The notes: generated by a model from the letters alone, not told the origin. DNA of 64,000 nucleotides from Anaerolineales bacterium UBA6055 (GCA_002428985.1 DIYL01000061.1:207180-271179), one strand, 5' to 3'; counted from the first letter of the stretch, positions 17,642 through 27,091 are shown. Numbers and translations: made by a program.

Positions 17642-18591
17642 GCCAACAAGATTTGCCGCCGCCACCCCCAACTTCTCTGCCATCTGAACCTGAATTCCCG
17701 CGTCGGCGTACGCGCTACAATCGTCCACGTAGTTATGTGTCGCGTTGGGGAATCGCCTTTGGTCTTGTGATCGGTATTTTAGCGGGTTTAGGGTATGCAT
17801 GGCTAATTGCACCGATTGAAGAATTTGATACCGAGCCCTATCAATTACGTCTATCCGACAAAAATCATTATGCCGTCGCGATTATTTTAGAGTATCAACA
17901 GAGTGGAGATCTCGGCGAAGCTGTCAATAAATTGGTGCAGATGCGCCTCGGTGAAGACCCGATTCAATCGGTTGCAGACATCGCTTGTGACCTTGCGAGT
18001 ACTGGATATGTTGATAGCACCAGCGGGTTAAATGCGCTTCGTGCAATGAAAACGTTCTATCAATTACAAGGACGGGCGGGTTGTGCTGATTTGCTCGTAC
18101 CTGATATTGATACCGCTGACTCGCAGATACTTGAAGTGGTCGTGCCGACCAATACAGCGACTATTCCACCACCCCCGAGTAAAACCCCAGTACCTGATCT
18201 TGGACCGACCACACCAACGCCAGCGCTTCAAGTTGTTCCTACGATTGTGCCTCAACGCGATTTTGAGGGACGCATCGCCAATACCTTCTGCGATCCTGCA
18301 ATCCCTGCATTGGTTGAAGTGTTTGTTGTGACATTTAACGGCGATGGTATCCCCGGTGAACAAGTACGGGTTCGTTGGGATGGCGGCGATAGCACCTTTG
18401 TGACCGGACTCAAACTTGAGCGTGGCGAATCTTATGCAGATTTCCAGATGGAAAACGGGGTTGGTTACACCATCGATATGCCCGGACTCGCTGACCCGCT
18501 CAGTACCCCGCTCGTTGCTGAAACGTGTTTTACCGAAAATGGTGACGAGTCGATTCGGTCGTATCGGGTTGTCTTCCGTCAGATTGGGTAA
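17638..18591 (+). CDS. Membrane-anchored protein with Pro/Thr linker and C-terminal beta domain
   Basis: Protein of 317 aa. It has a cytosolic Pro- and Arg-rich tail (1-40), one transmembrane helix (GIAFGLVIGILAGLGYAWLI), a helical domain like that of the upstream protein, a Pro/Thr-rich linker (about 165-205), and a C-terminal beta-rich domain (IPGEQVRVRWDGGDSTFVTG) with two Cys that could form a disulfide outside the cell. The C-terminal domain resembles Ig-like domains attached to Chloroflexota surface proteins. Function unknown; the ATGA overlap with the preceding gene suggests joint action. Confidence 0.75.
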   Translation: MSQQDLPPPPPTSLPSEPEFPRRRTRYNRPRSYVSRWGIAFGLVIGILAGLGYAWLIAPIEEFDTEPYQLRLSDKNHYAVAIILEYQQSGDLGEAVNKLVQMRLGEDPIQSVADIACDLASTGYVDSTSGLNALRAMKTFYQLQGRAGCADLLVPDIDTADSQILEVVVPTNTATIPPPPSKTPVPDLGPTTPTPALQVVPTIVPQRDFEGRIANTFCDPAIPALVEVFVVTFNGDGIPGEQVRVRWDGGDSTFVTGLKLERGESYADFQMENGVGYTIDMPGLADPLSTPLVAETCFTENGDESIRSYRVVFRQIG

Positions 18592-18597
18592 TGTCTT

Positions 18598-18957
18598 ATG
18601 AGTCTATGGGTGGACGTTGACTGTATAGACGAAAATGGAGATAAGACCGATATAGATTTAGGCTCTGGTGGTCACCTTATGGGTTTTGAGAGTTTTCGTT
18701 ATTCAGTGTGGGGTGCACCAATCATGGAAAAGCTAGGTTTAAGTCTACTGCCCTCTCTTGCCAAAACAGCATTCATTTTTGTTGAAGGCGACAAGTTAGA
18801 TCAATTACAAGTCGAAGCACTGACTATTCAAGAGAATGTTGAACTCGTTATTGAACATATTCCTGCAGATGAACAGTTTATTATGCATCGCACCAATAAT
18901 GTGATTCGTGCGGTTGATATCGCCAAGGGATGTGGCGGAACAGTTATGATTGGGTAG
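18598..18957 (+). CDS. Hypothetical protein, 119 aa
   Basis: Small soluble protein that begins seven bases after the preceding stop. No family was recognised. The sequence has beta-like opening strands and a Gly-rich patch (DLGSGGHLMGF), ending in GCGGTVMIG. The close spacing suggests the same transcript as the two membrane proteins upstream. Confidence 0.6.
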   Translation: MSLWVDVDCIDENGDKTDIDLGSGGHLMGFESFRYSVWGAPIMEKLGLSLLPSLAKTAFIFVEGDKLDQLQVEALTIQENVELVIEHIPADEQFIMHRTNNVIRAVDIAKGCGGTVMIG

Positions 18958-18974
18958 AGTACAGTGTAAATTAG

Positions 18975-19424
18975 ATGAACCAAGAAGATAAATGGCTAGG
19001 TGTCATCCTAACCCTATCGGAACAACCATCATTCTCTTGTGATATTTCTTGGGATATTCTAAACGGTAGAGATAACCAACATGTTCTCGTTCGTGAAATT
19101 AAAAGTATACAACCCTACCATGAACTGATTAAAAAGGATTGGTGGGAGGAAATCAAACCTCTCATATATCGTGAAGTTATTCTGAGTAATTCTGAAATTG
19201 ATCCTTGGTTGAACCAGCTACAGTCCATTCATATTCCGGTGATGATAACAAAATCCCCGATAGGATATGATGGTGTTACCTATAGCTTGAAATTTAAGGA
19301 TTCGTCAAGTTCGTCTCAATTGACATGGTGGGCTGATGGACCAAAAGAGTGGCATCAAATCACCGAATGGTATCATAACTTCAAATCTTGGCTTCAGTCA
19401 GAACTAGAGGTGGAAAATCCATAA
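18975..19424 (+). CDS. Hypothetical protein, 149 aa
   Basis: Soluble protein without signal or membrane segment. It is Trp-rich, especially near the C-terminus (LTWWADGPKEWHQITEWY). No family was recognised. It follows the 119-aa gene with a short gap and converges on the DinB gene. Confidence 0.6.
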   Translation: MNQEDKWLGVILTLSEQPSFSCDISWDILNGRDNQHVLVREIKSIQPYHELIKKDWWEEIKPLIYREVILSNSEIDPWLNQLQSIHIPVMITKSPIGYDGVTYSLKFKDSSSSSQLTWWADGPKEWHQITEWYHNFKSWLQSELEVENP

Positions 19425-19466
19425 ATGGTAGAGACTGCAATAGTTCCCATCACAAATCATTAAACC

Positions 19467-19958
19467 CTACCGTTTATCCCACATCCACATCCCATACAAA
19501 ATCCGATCATCAATCGGATAGCCTGCTTGTGTCAGAGTCATGCAGATTTCCCCACGATGATACCCTTCATGGGCGACAAGGTAGCCGATAAAGGCTGTTG
19601 GATTCGGGCGAAAAATATCGGTATTATTTGTCTCGAGGCGTTCGGCAACACCTTTACCAAGAGCTTCACCTGATAAAATCAGGGACTGCTTGAGGACAGG
19701 TTTGGTTAAGTTGAATTGATCTTGTGGTGTTTGGATGACAAGTTTGGGGATGTCACGCGCAAGTGTCGGATTAATTGGATGCAACCACATCATACGCATA
19801 TTATGCACATGTGCGAATAGCTCTTTTATGTTGCGTCCGCGCATCCCAATTGGCTTACCATCCAGCGCATCATCACGGACTGCATCCAGTAGATATAACA
19901 TAATCCGATGATTAATTAACCATGTTTCGACCAAATCGTTATGCGTTGTCTCACTCAT
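19467..19958 (-). CDS. DinB-family protein
   Basis: Four-helix-bundle protein of 163 aa. Potential metal ligands are in LFAHVHNMR and in AHEGYHRGE, the classical DinB/YfiT-type spacing. Family members include thiol-dependent transferases and proteins of unknown role. It lies three bases downstream of the lipoprotein gene on the same strand, which suggests one transcript, without a clear functional link. Confidence 0.85.
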   Translation of the reverse strand: MSETTHNDLVETWLINHRIMLYLLDAVRDDALDGKPIGMRGRNIKELFAHVHNMRMMWLHPINPTLARDIPKLVIQTPQDQFNLTKPVLKQSLILSGEALGKGVAERLETNNTDIFRPNPTAFIGYLVAHEGYHRGEICMTLTQAGYPIDDRILYGMWMWDKR

Positions 19959-19961
19959 ACC

Positions 19962-21053
19962 TTAGTCATCCCCGAATAGGATCAATAAAATATCGCCTGT
20001 ATTCACATCCGCTGTGAAGTAGCGACCACCTGCATCGCGAATAATGCTGTTATTGGCTTGTAATAGAGCTTGATTATCGGGTAAGTCATCTGTCAGGGTT
20101 GTGATGGTTTCATAGTCTCCCTCGTTATCATCATCAATCAGTTGCGTCAGTTGCTCTCCACTGACGATATAGAGGACATCATCCTCTACAAAAATACCGG
20201 AGACCTGCCCGATGTCATCTTCACTGTCTTCAAAAATCAACGACACATCATCAGCCCAATTATCACCATCATTGTCGAGGAGGCGATATAAATCACCATT
20301 GCGCAAACTCACGAGTAGGTTGCCATCCCCATCGAATGCTAGCGCTGTGATACTATTGAGACTATCGCTATCAATCGGCACTGTGCCATACACGACAACC
20401 TCAGCTGATGTTGGGATGGTTGGCGGGTCAGCTTCGGACGTGACTTCGGCTGTCGATTCAGGATCAGCAGTTATTTCTGGCTCGACTGTAACTTCGGCAA
20501 CAGCTGTTAATGTCGCTGAAATTTGCTCATCAATTGTTTCGGCATCGGTAGTTGCCTGCGCAAATATGCTCTCCAATGTCGCGGTCACATCGATGGATTC
20601 AACACCTATCACACTGAATGATGCTACCTCAGACGGATTTGCGATTTGTTCGGCAGTCTCATCATTATCATCGAGGCGTACAATTTCAATTTGCCAGTTA
20701 TACGCATCCGCCGGATTCGATTCGACATACTCGCTGATGTCAGTAGTTGTCGATTGAGTGGTTGTGAGTAGCGCCAGCGGGAAACCATCAGGAGCGATCA
20801 AAACGCGATACGATTCATCGGCTGATAATTCGCGCGTGTACGACCATTCCAAGGTGAGCGAATCACCATCAAGTTCGGCATCGGAAACTAATACAGGACG
20901 GTCGGCAGATTGCGTCGCCAATCGGCTTTCAACGGTGCTGGCAATATCAGCTTCGGCTTGTGCTGTTGCCTGTTGATTGCGCTCGTTCAATTCGACAGCA
21001 CTACAGCCCATTACTCCTAACAAGAGGATTATCCATATTAAACGCTGTATCAT
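19962..21053 (-). CDS. Lipoprotein with fibronectin-like and beta-propeller-like segments
   Basis: Lipoprotein of 363 aa with a lipobox ending at Cys17 (LLGVMGC). Residues about 50-150 resemble a fibronectin-type domain (LEWSYTRELSADESYRVLI). A long Thr/Glu/Pro-rich linker follows, then a C-terminal stretch with ITALAFDGDGNLLVSLRNGDLYRL, which is typical of NHL or sorbosone-dehydrogenase-type propeller blades. Only about two or three blades are present, so the propeller is partial or belongs to a shortened family. It is probably a surface binding protein. Confidence 0.75.
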   Translation of the reverse strand: MIQRLIWIILLLGVMGCSAVELNERNQQATAQAEADIASTVESRLATQSADRPVLVSDAELDGDSLTLEWSYTRELSADESYRVLIAPDGFPLALLTTTQSTTTDISEYVESNPADAYNWQIEIVRLDDNDETAEQIANPSEVASFSVIGVESIDVTATLESIFAQATTDAETIDEQISATLTAVAEVTVEPEITADPESTAEVTSEADPPTIPTSAEVVVYGTVPIDSDSLNSITALAFDGDGNLLVSLRNGDLYRLLDNDGDNWADDVSLIFEDSEDDIGQVSGIFVEDDVLYIVSGEQLTQLIDDDNEGDYETITTLTDDLPDNQALLQANNSIIRDAGGRYFTADVNTGDILLILFGDD

Positions 21054-21337
21054 ACGCCCTGACTAACTTTCCGCTTGATCGGTATCGGATCTTATCATAC
21101 TGGATTTACGAAAAAAGTGATAGTCGAGTACCACAATCTATATCGCAAAATTCTAGTGCAATGTCGTTTGATTACGGTATACTATGTCATATAGTTTAGT
21201 TTAATACGATTTGCTGGATGCATCATGATACAAGTGTTCATTTCTTGTGCTCGCAAAAATATTCATTCTCATCCGCGGCACCATGTGTATTAGAGGATCA
21301 AGTTTGTAGATAACTAATCTATATCATAAACTTTAAA

Positions 21338-21904
21338 CTAAAGTAATGTATGCAATTTATCATTTACATACCAAACTGCTACTTCTTTAATATTCTGTTT
21401 TGGGGAGTCAGTGACAAAATATTGACCACGTACAAGTTTACCATCAGGGTTAGAATATTCGTATATTAACCTACGTTCTCTCCAACTTACTGCACTAATA
21501 CTTTCTACTTTACCATTCAAGAGAATTCCTGTATTAATTAATTTATCCCAATTTTTATCTATTAATTTGTGCCGATTAGTTAATAAGGTAAACACACTAT
21601 ATAAAGATAAACTTGCTCCAATTAATACTGATACAATAAACAACAGATTGACAATTAATCCAAACGCATCAATTTTATTGTTAATAATATCATTAGCAGT
21701 ATTCATAATAAGCAGAAGAAAGGATATTATTAATAATAACGACAATAAAAAACTAATTCCAAACTGAGTAAAGCGTAGAGAATTAGATAGCTCACTAATA
21801 CCATATTCTGTACGAAAATTAGAGATTATTTCATCGTAATTAACTGGTAAAGTACTTTTATTTTTCCAAAAATTTTCATTATTCGGATATAGCCAATTTT
21901 TCAT
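21338..21904 (-). CDS. DUF3592-like membrane protein, AT-rich
   Basis: Protein of 188 aa with two transmembrane helices (about 50-70 and 85-110). The C-terminal beta domain reads GKVESISAVSWRERRLIYEY then VAVWYVNDKLHTLL, the usual DUF3592-type ending. Coding DNA is strikingly AT-rich relative to its neighbours, which suggests recent acquisition. Function unknown. Confidence 0.65.
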   Translation of the reverse strand: MKNWLYPNNENFWKNKSTLPVNYDEIISNFRTEYGISELSNSLRFTQFGISFLLSLLLIISFLLLIMNTANDIINNKIDAFGLIVNLLFIVSVLIGASLSLYSVFTLLTNRHKLIDKNWDKLINTGILLNGKVESISAVSWRERRLIYEYSNPDGKLVRGQYFVTDSPKQNIKEVAVWYVNDKLHTLL

Positions 21905-21928
21905 ATCTATATTACCCGGCGATTAAAT

Positions 21929-22108
21929 TCAATCATAAATATACTCTCTATAATAATCTTTCGGGTGATGGTATCGAGGTGTGTAAGTCAGTGTTGTGGT
22001 TGCTCTGCCTGGATCAGTAATAAAGTCAGTCACACTATCAATATAATTAAGGACTAAGTAGTAGCAGATAAAATTATCATGTGTTTGCGCCAGCAACATA
22101 TCACCCAT
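21929..22108 (-). pseudogene. Short open frame, likely gene remnant
   Basis: A 59-codon frame beginning MGDMLLAQTHDNF and ending YYREYIYD, 24 bases upstream of the DUF3592-like gene on the same strand. The frame stays open to about 22189 without a credible start, so the coding sequence appears truncated at its 5' end. The amino acid composition looks protein-like, but no family was recognised. Confidence 0.35.
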
Positions 22109-22332
22109 ATAAGTGTATGACGAACGTTCCTGATATTTGAGTGCACGTGGTATTAAAATCAGATCTAAGCTTTTATTACAAAAGTGTTAATCATTATAAA
22201 CTGCAATAATCAGCTTGTTTAACTTTCTGTTGAATTTTGTATTCACTTCCTCAAAAAATATTCGAGATAGGTTCAAATAGATATGGAATAGATGGTGAGC
22301 AGGTGATGACCCTGCCCACCGTATCGGCTATT
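22109..22332. other. Intergenic, nothing further recognised
   Basis: Contains the open 5' extension of the remnant frame and a stem-loop just downstream of the SPFH gene (listed separately). No RNA gene was seen. Confidence 0.4.
22294..22320 (-). terminator. Stem-loop downstream of the NfeD/SPFH operon
   Basis: GGTG-A-GCAGG pairs with CCTGC-C-CACC, leaving a single A/C mismatch. The downstream tract on the minus strand is only moderately T-rich, so terminator function is plausible but not certain. Confidence 0.5.
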
Positions 22333-23346
22333 TTATTCGTTGACTTTTTCTAGGGATTGGCGTTCGTGTGTGCCGTTCCCATTGCCATTGCCGTTACCAT
22401 TAGATGGTGGAGGCATAGCGACCCCGCCCATGCTCATGTTGTTGACGAAGTTCTGCACCATACTTGTGAGTTCCATCGGTAGGATGAATTTGGTCGATGG
22501 ACTGCTACCCACTTTTTCAAGCATTTCCATATATTGGAGTGCCATTGTTTTGGTGTCTACGTCTTTAGCTTGTTCATAGATCGCTTCTAGCGCTTTAGCA
22601 TAACCCTGTGCTCTCAGGACTTGTGCCTGACGTTGACCCTCAGCTTCAAGGATTTGAGATTGTTTTTCACCTTCAGCTTCAAGGATAGCGGCTTGTTTTT
22701 GACCTTCTGCACGGGCAATCGCTGCTTGTTTTTCACCTTCAGCCAATGTGACTTCTGCACGGCGATCACGTTCCGCCGACATTTGACGGTTCATGGATTC
22801 TTGAATCGCGTGTGGAGGATCAATCTCGCGGATTTCCACAGTCGTAATTTTCATACCCCAGCGTTCGGTGGTTTCATCTAATTTGACGCGTAGCACATCG
22901 TTGATTTGTTCACGTTTCGAGAGAACATCATCGAGCACAATATCACCGATGACCGCACGTAGGGTTGTGGTTGCGATATTCTTGGTCGCATTGACTGGAT
23001 CTTCAACCTTGGTTGTAGACAATTCCGGATCGGTCACGCGGTAATACACTAAGAAGTCAACACCAATCGATGCGTTATCTTTGGTGATCGCGGTTTGCTT
23101 CGGAATATCGAGGAAGTGTTCGCGTAAGTCCACTTTAAATGCTTGCTCGAAGATCGGAATCACAAATGTGAGACCGGGGCCACGTACAGTACTAAAGCGC
23201 CCGATGAAGAAAATTACCAGACGTTCGTACTCTTTGACTGCGCGGACAGTGCTCCGCAAGATTGCGACAAGCACGAGGAATAGGACAACAATTATGACTG
23301 CCTGTCCTTCGTTATTCAAAAAAGCTAATAGTTCTTCCATGCTCAT
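22333..23346 (-). CDS. SPFH/Band 7 (stomatin/paraslipin-like) membrane protein
   Basis: Scaffold protein of 337 aa. It has one N-terminal membrane helix (AVIIVVLFLVLVAIL), then an SPFH domain (VRAVKEYERLVIFFIGRF, GPGLTFVIPIFEQ, TKDNASIGVDFLVYY), then a long heptad-rich coiled coil of repeated AEG(E/Q)KQAAI units (about 205-260). The C-terminal tail has a Gly-Asn repeat. Such proteins form oligomeric cages or microdomains that organise membrane proteases and fluidity. It lies 76 bases downstream of the NfeD gene, the usual partner. Confidence 0.93.
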   Translation of the reverse strand: MSMEELLAFLNNEGQAVIIVVLFLVLVAILRSTVRAVKEYERLVIFFIGRFSTVRGPGLTFVIPIFEQAFKVDLREHFLDIPKQTAITKDNASIGVDFLVYYRVTDPELSTTKVEDPVNATKNIATTTLRAVIGDIVLDDVLSKREQINDVLRVKLDETTERWGMKITTVEIREIDPPHAIQESMNRQMSAERDRRAEVTLAEGEKQAAIARAEGQKQAAILEAEGEKQSQILEAEGQRQAQVLRAQGYAKALEAIYEQAKDVDTKTMALQYMEMLEKVGSSPSTKFILPMELTSMVQNFVNNMSMGGVAMPPPSNGNGNGNGNGTHERQSLEKVNE

Positions 23347-23422
23347 TACTCCTTATGAGTTACTAGTTTTCGGTTTCTGGTTTTATGTAAGGTGTAAGCA
23401 CATCTTACATTCCTAATCTACG

Positions 23423-24040
23423 CTAAGCCGTTTCGTCCCGTTTGGCTTTTTCGACCTTTAACTCGAGACCATTTTGTTCAGTGACAATAATCTCGGTATC
23501 TGCTGCTAAACGCGAGGTACTGCGGGCTGTCCACAATTCGCCTTTAACCTGTACTGTCCCTTTGTCCTCAATCGGTGCGACCACGCGTCCACGTGTGCCG
23601 ACAAGAAATTCATCTTTTTGTGTGGAGGACAGTTGGCTTTGTTGTTTTAGGATGGCTTTCAGAATAGTGTTATGATATACCCATGCGAGCAACACGCCAC
23701 CAATAATCAATATCGGGGAGACCGCTGCATTGGCAAACAGGAAAAAACTCGCGCCTGCTTGTAAGAGTAATCCACCCTCAGCAATCCGTATCCAACCAGG
23801 CTTTAGCAACGGCAAAATGAAGAACACCGCCGCCCCAACAATCAGTAAAATCAGCGCAATCCAATTGGTAGACAAGAGGGTTAACAGATAGAGGGTTAGC
23901 AGGATAAGTCCCGCACCACCGATCTCTGCGATTCCTGTACCGGGGATGTATGTTCCCGTTGCGCTTAACCACAATCCTGCCATCAGTAAAATATAGACAA
24001 TATTTGGGCTGATGAGAGCAGGGTCTTGCAGAAATTCCAT
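23423..24040 (-). CDS. NfeD-family membrane protein
   Basis: Protein of 205 aa with four or five membrane helices followed by a C-terminal OB-fold domain (LVGTRGRVVAPIEDKGTVQVKGELW). This is the short NfeD form without the N-terminal ClpP-like protease. NfeD proteins are nearly always encoded beside SPFH proteins, as here, and are thought to assist assembly of the SPFH oligomer. First gene of the two-gene operon. Confidence 0.92.
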   Translation of the reverse strand: MEFLQDPALISPNIVYILLMAGLWLSATGTYIPGTGIAEIGGAGLILLTLYLLTLLSTNWIALILLIVGAAVFFILPLLKPGWIRIAEGGLLLQAGASFFLFANAAVSPILIIGGVLLAWVYHNTILKAILKQQSQLSSTQKDEFLVGTRGRVVAPIEDKGTVQVKGELWTARSTSRLAADTEIIVTEQNGLELKVEKAKRDETA

Positions 24041-24164
24041 AGTCGCTACCCTTAATTCACTTTTTAACGATCCTACACCATTAGTATAAGAGATTGCTGA
24101 AAAGCTATCCCCCCTAATAAATGGGGGTATGTAATTTAGGTTGTTAGAATGCCTGTTATAAGCG

Positions 24165-25190
24165 TTATGATGCTACAGCTTTTAATACACGTAAGGCGCG
24201 TAATGTCACCCATTTATTCGATTGTTTTACATCACCGAAACTGACCCATGTTTTATAGGTATTGTCCAACGCCCAGCATCCATCTTCATCTTGTTTGTTC
24301 TGAATGATCTCGATTGCATTGCTCAGGCGTGGGGCATGACCATAACCTAGCGCTACCAATGCTTCGACATTTTGTAGTAAATCTGTGACGTAAAACACTG
24401 GGAATCCGAATTTCCACCATTTTCTGCTTGGTTTGTCCTCTTTGGGTGTCGGATAATCTGCAAGGGCAGGATCACGACTCAACAGAAATTCAACAGTTGC
24501 TTTGATGGCGCGTTGCATGAGTGGTGTTCGTCGCTCTACTGGTAATTTGCTAAAGGCGAGAGCAACTTTAATAGCTCCCCATGCACAGGCATTATGATTG
24601 TTCCATCCACAACGAAAATGTGAACCGCTATTATGGTCAGTGGAATACTGTAAGCTCCCCTGTGTGTCTTGCCATGCTGGTGCAACGCCCTCTCCTGTGA
24701 CACTCTGTGCCATCCAAACCAAGGCTTTGGTTAACCGTGGGTCTGTTACGCCGAGGTCAAGCATGGCTGCGCATAAGTTACCCTGAAGACAATCCACGTT
24801 CGTAGCGGATGTGCCCTCGGTGCCAAACTGCCCGTTTTCTGTAAGGGCATGATTCAGGAGATTCTCACAAGCTTGCTCTATACGTGGATCTAAGGTGATT
24901 GATGCACCGAGTTGTGCTAACAGGATGATTGACCAAACTGTTGACTTATACTTTCCGCTGTAACCTGCACCAGCTTTCATCCAATAACCATCAGGCTTCA
25001 TATGGTCTAAAATCGTTGCAATTGCACCAGTTGCATGCGCATCTTGATGGGCTTTAACTAAGTCTGATTCATCAAGTGGATAGTCGAGCAAATCTCTCAA
25101 TGTAAGATAACGGACGCTAGGCGTATGATCATCAAGCAACCAGTCCAATACATGTGGTTTAACTGTTTCTTGCCATAACATCGTGTCCAC
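24165..25190 (-). CDS. Alpha/alpha-toroid (prenyltransferase/squalene-cyclase-like repeat) protein
   Basis: Protein of 341 aa composed of helical repeats with QW-like turns (KPDGYWMKAGAGYSGKYKSTVW, LTENGQFG, QDEDGCWALDN), typical of the terpene-cyclase toroid fold. Cys and His residues lie in VDCLQGNLCAAML and FRCGWNNHNACAWG. No DxDD cyclase motif is visible, so classical terpene cyclisation is unlikely. Homologues are often mislabelled as nitrogen fixation proteins. Monocistronic; function unknown. Confidence 0.75.
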   Translation of the reverse strand: MDTMLWQETVKPHVLDWLLDDHTPSVRYLTLRDLLDYPLDESDLVKAHQDAHATGAIATILDHMKPDGYWMKAGAGYSGKYKSTVWSIILLAQLGASITLDPRIEQACENLLNHALTENGQFGTEGTSATNVDCLQGNLCAAMLDLGVTDPRLTKALVWMAQSVTGEGVAPAWQDTQGSLQYSTDHNSGSHFRCGWNNHNACAWGAIKVALAFSKLPVERRTPLMQRAIKATVEFLLSRDPALADYPTPKEDKPSRKWWKFGFPVFYVTDLLQNVEALVALGYGHAPRLSNAIEIIQNKQDEDGCWALDNTYKTWVSFGDVKQSNKWVTLRALRVLKAVAS

Positions 25191-25622
25191 TCACCCCTCT
25201 CAGCTATAGTTGTATGAGGCTAGCAACTCACTTTTATCTAGAAAGCGGTCACCGAGTTACCCAAATTATACCGTCTTTTTGTAGGGGATTGTCAACTACT
25301 GAGGCATGCCTGTCAAGTTAAGCAAAATGATCTATCAACAACACCATTACATGACTCCCTGCACCGCCTGCCGTTCAAAACGGGCAGGCTACTGGATGTT
25401 GAAAAACCCGCTAAAGAGGTTCACAAGAGTCTCTTAAGCAGACTTTTTTGATTTGAGTAGCCGGAAGGCTTTGAGCCTCCGGTGGCGTAGTGATGACAAA
25501 TAGAACCGGCATTCTTAAGTTTACAGCTATGGGCGTTTGTCAGCTACTGAGGTCATCCGAATGAAAATGATGAACACATAAGACGTGAGGGATTTTATTA
25601 GGATTGGTATATTGCCCGACTT
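25191..25622. other. 432-bp region with hairpins and a direct repeat
   Basis: No gene. It contains a 16-bp direct repeat, one mismatch (25289-25304 and 25537-25552), enclosing two strong hairpins at 25366-25389 and 25461-25482 and a T6 run at 25444-25449. This could be a small non-autonomous mobile element or a structured RNA. No known RNA family was recognised. Confidence 0.55.
25289..25552. mobile_element. Possible MITE-like cassette with hairpins
   Basis: Bounded by TTGTCAACTACTGAGG and TTGTCAGCTACTGAGG. Inside, GCCTGCC pairs with GGCAGGC (25366-25389), and CCGG-AGGC pairs with GCCT-CCGG (25461-25482). There is no transposase. Subterminal hairpins recall IS200/IS605-type ends, but no diagnostic motif was confirmed. 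Confidence 0.35.
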
Positions 25623-26189
25623 TTAATTGTTATTTGGGAGTATCTGGCTAAGTTGGTCGAGGGTGAGGGTCGTCATTTTGGACGCAGATGGTGAGAAATT
25701 ATGATCAATCCACCATAATACACTTGCACTCAGTGCACCAGCAATTTGATAAGCAACTAAATCATCAATATTAGTTTCAGTGGTATGAGACAGGGTATTT
25801 TTGATAATGGGGATCATCTCTTGTACCAATTGATTCATCACCGCTGATAAAACAATCGTACCTTTGAGTTCGCGATAGAGTACACGGTCGCTTACTATAC
25901 CGTCGAACAATAAACGTGTTAGCTTCTGTAAACTAACATAGTCCTGATTTGATTTTTCGAGATATTCTGCAACTTCATCACCAATGGATGCCAACAATTG
26001 GATGAGTAGTTCATCGACAGTTTCATAATGTAAGTAAAATGTTGCTCGACTAATATCTGCCTGCTGAACAACATCAACTTTGGTAATTTTATTATAGGGC
26101 TTGTCTTGGATTAGTTCACGGAGTGCGGTCTGTAATTGTCGACGCGTGCGACGTACACGACGATCTGGTTTACGATTTGGTTTTGTCAT
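25623..26189 (-). CDS. TetR/AcrR-family transcriptional regulator
   Basis: Regulator of 188 aa. A basic N-terminal tail (NRKPDRRVRRTRRQLQ) precedes the TetR helix-turn-helix (ITKVDVVQQADISRATFYLH), ending in the conserved F-Y-x-H-Y. The C-terminal helical domain is short and of the type found with YxaF/AcrR-like regulators. It is a single gene; the SRPBCC gene upstream is separated by 216 bases and may have its own promoter. Confidence 0.88.
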   Translation of the reverse strand: MTKPNRKPDRRVRRTRRQLQTALRELIQDKPYNKITKVDVVQQADISRATFYLHYETVDELLIQLLASIGDEVAEYLEKSNQDYVSLQKLTRLLFDGIVSDRVLYRELKGTIVLSAVMNQLVQEMIPIIKNTLSHTTETNIDDLVAYQIAGALSASVLWWIDHNFSPSASKMTTLTLDQLSQILPNNN

Positions 26190-26350
26190 GAAAATCTAAT
26201 TACGATAACGTGTATATAATATTAATAAGTATAGCAGACAATATTAGACCAGACAATAACTGGATGTTATTAAACATGTGTTTAGTAACATCGATGTTAT
26301 ATCTGCTCAGGATTTAGGAAAATATTTACAGCCTGGCTCTATAAATGAAT

Positions 26351-26376
26351 AAGGGTACAGACAATGCTGTACCCTT
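26351..26376 (-). terminator. Hairpin downstream of the SRPBCC gene
   Basis: AAGGGTACAG and CTGTACCCTT form a perfect 10-bp stem with a six-base loop. On the minus strand it is followed by an AT-rich tract (ATTCATTTAT), consistent with a terminator for the gene at 26406-26846. Confidence 0.65.
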
Positions 26377-26405
26377 GAGGCATTTGTGATAGTGTGAAGT
26401 AAAGT

Positions 26406-26846
26406 TTAGAAGTACGCGGGGACTGATTCAGTCTCGACCAGCGATTTAAGGTTGTGGAGACTCTTGTCGAGGGTCTCGCGAGTGATGCGTTCGACAAATT
26501 TAGTCATGCCAAACACAGGTATTTCATAATCATAATCAATAGATAGGCGATAGCCCCCACGTTCTGGGGTGGTTGTCCAGCGTTGGGTACCAACCAGATC
26601 ACCTTCAAGCTTGAACGTAGCATATTCATTTTCAACAAATTCGGTCGCAATCATGCGATATTTCAGTTCAACCCCACCATATTGGAAGACAATGTTCGCA
26701 ACACCGCCTGATACAGGGAATTCTTCAGTCGCTTCGATAGAAACGATGTGCTCAAACCAATTGGTGATGCGATCTGCATCTGTCAACACACCGTAAATTT
26801 TTTCGATATCGGCACCAATAAAAATACACCGTCCTACTGTTGTCAT
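26406..26846 (-). CDS. SRPBCC (START/polyketide-cyclase-like) protein
   Basis: Protein of 146 aa with the helix-grip fold pattern: an N-terminal strand, the loop FIGADIEKIYGVLTDADRITNW, a series of beta-strands (GGVELKYRMIATEFVENEY) and a long C-terminal helix. The fold binds hydrophobic ligands; no catalytic residues can be assigned. Single-gene unit. Confidence 0.85.
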   Translation of the reverse strand: MTTVGRCIFIGADIEKIYGVLTDADRITNWFEHIVSIEATEEFPVSGGVANIVFQYGGVELKYRMIATEFVENEYATFKLEGDLVGTQRWTTTPERGGYRLSIDYDYEIPVFGMTKFVERITRETLDKSLHNLKSLVETESVPAYF

Positions 26847-27035
26847 GGTTTGCGCTCCTTAAGTCTATCTTTCGTGCATTTTTACATATTGTATGTGTCT
26901 CGCTGTGTTCCTAGCAGTGACATTCATCGCCAAAACCATGCAAAATGGCACATTTCCTATCAGATGTATGAGAGGGCTTGCACACTTTTCTCTACTACAA
27001 CACAAGTTCCCCCAATTATTGACTAAGATAGGAAA

Positions 27036-27061
27036 TCAAAAAGAGATGCCATGAGCATCCC
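27036..27061 (-). terminator. Rho-independent terminator after the receiver/roadblock gene
   Basis: Read on the minus strand, GGGATGC pairs with GCATCTC (one G-T wobble) around a short loop and is followed by TTTTT. Confidence 0.75.
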
Positions 27062-27091
27062 TTTGCATTATCATTTTTATGTGATGACAAC

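Noticed and set aside
24165..25190. Nitrogen-fixation protein label for the toroid protein
   Set aside because: Homologues carry this name in databases, but there is no P-loop or NifH motif; the sequence shows toroid-type helical repeats.
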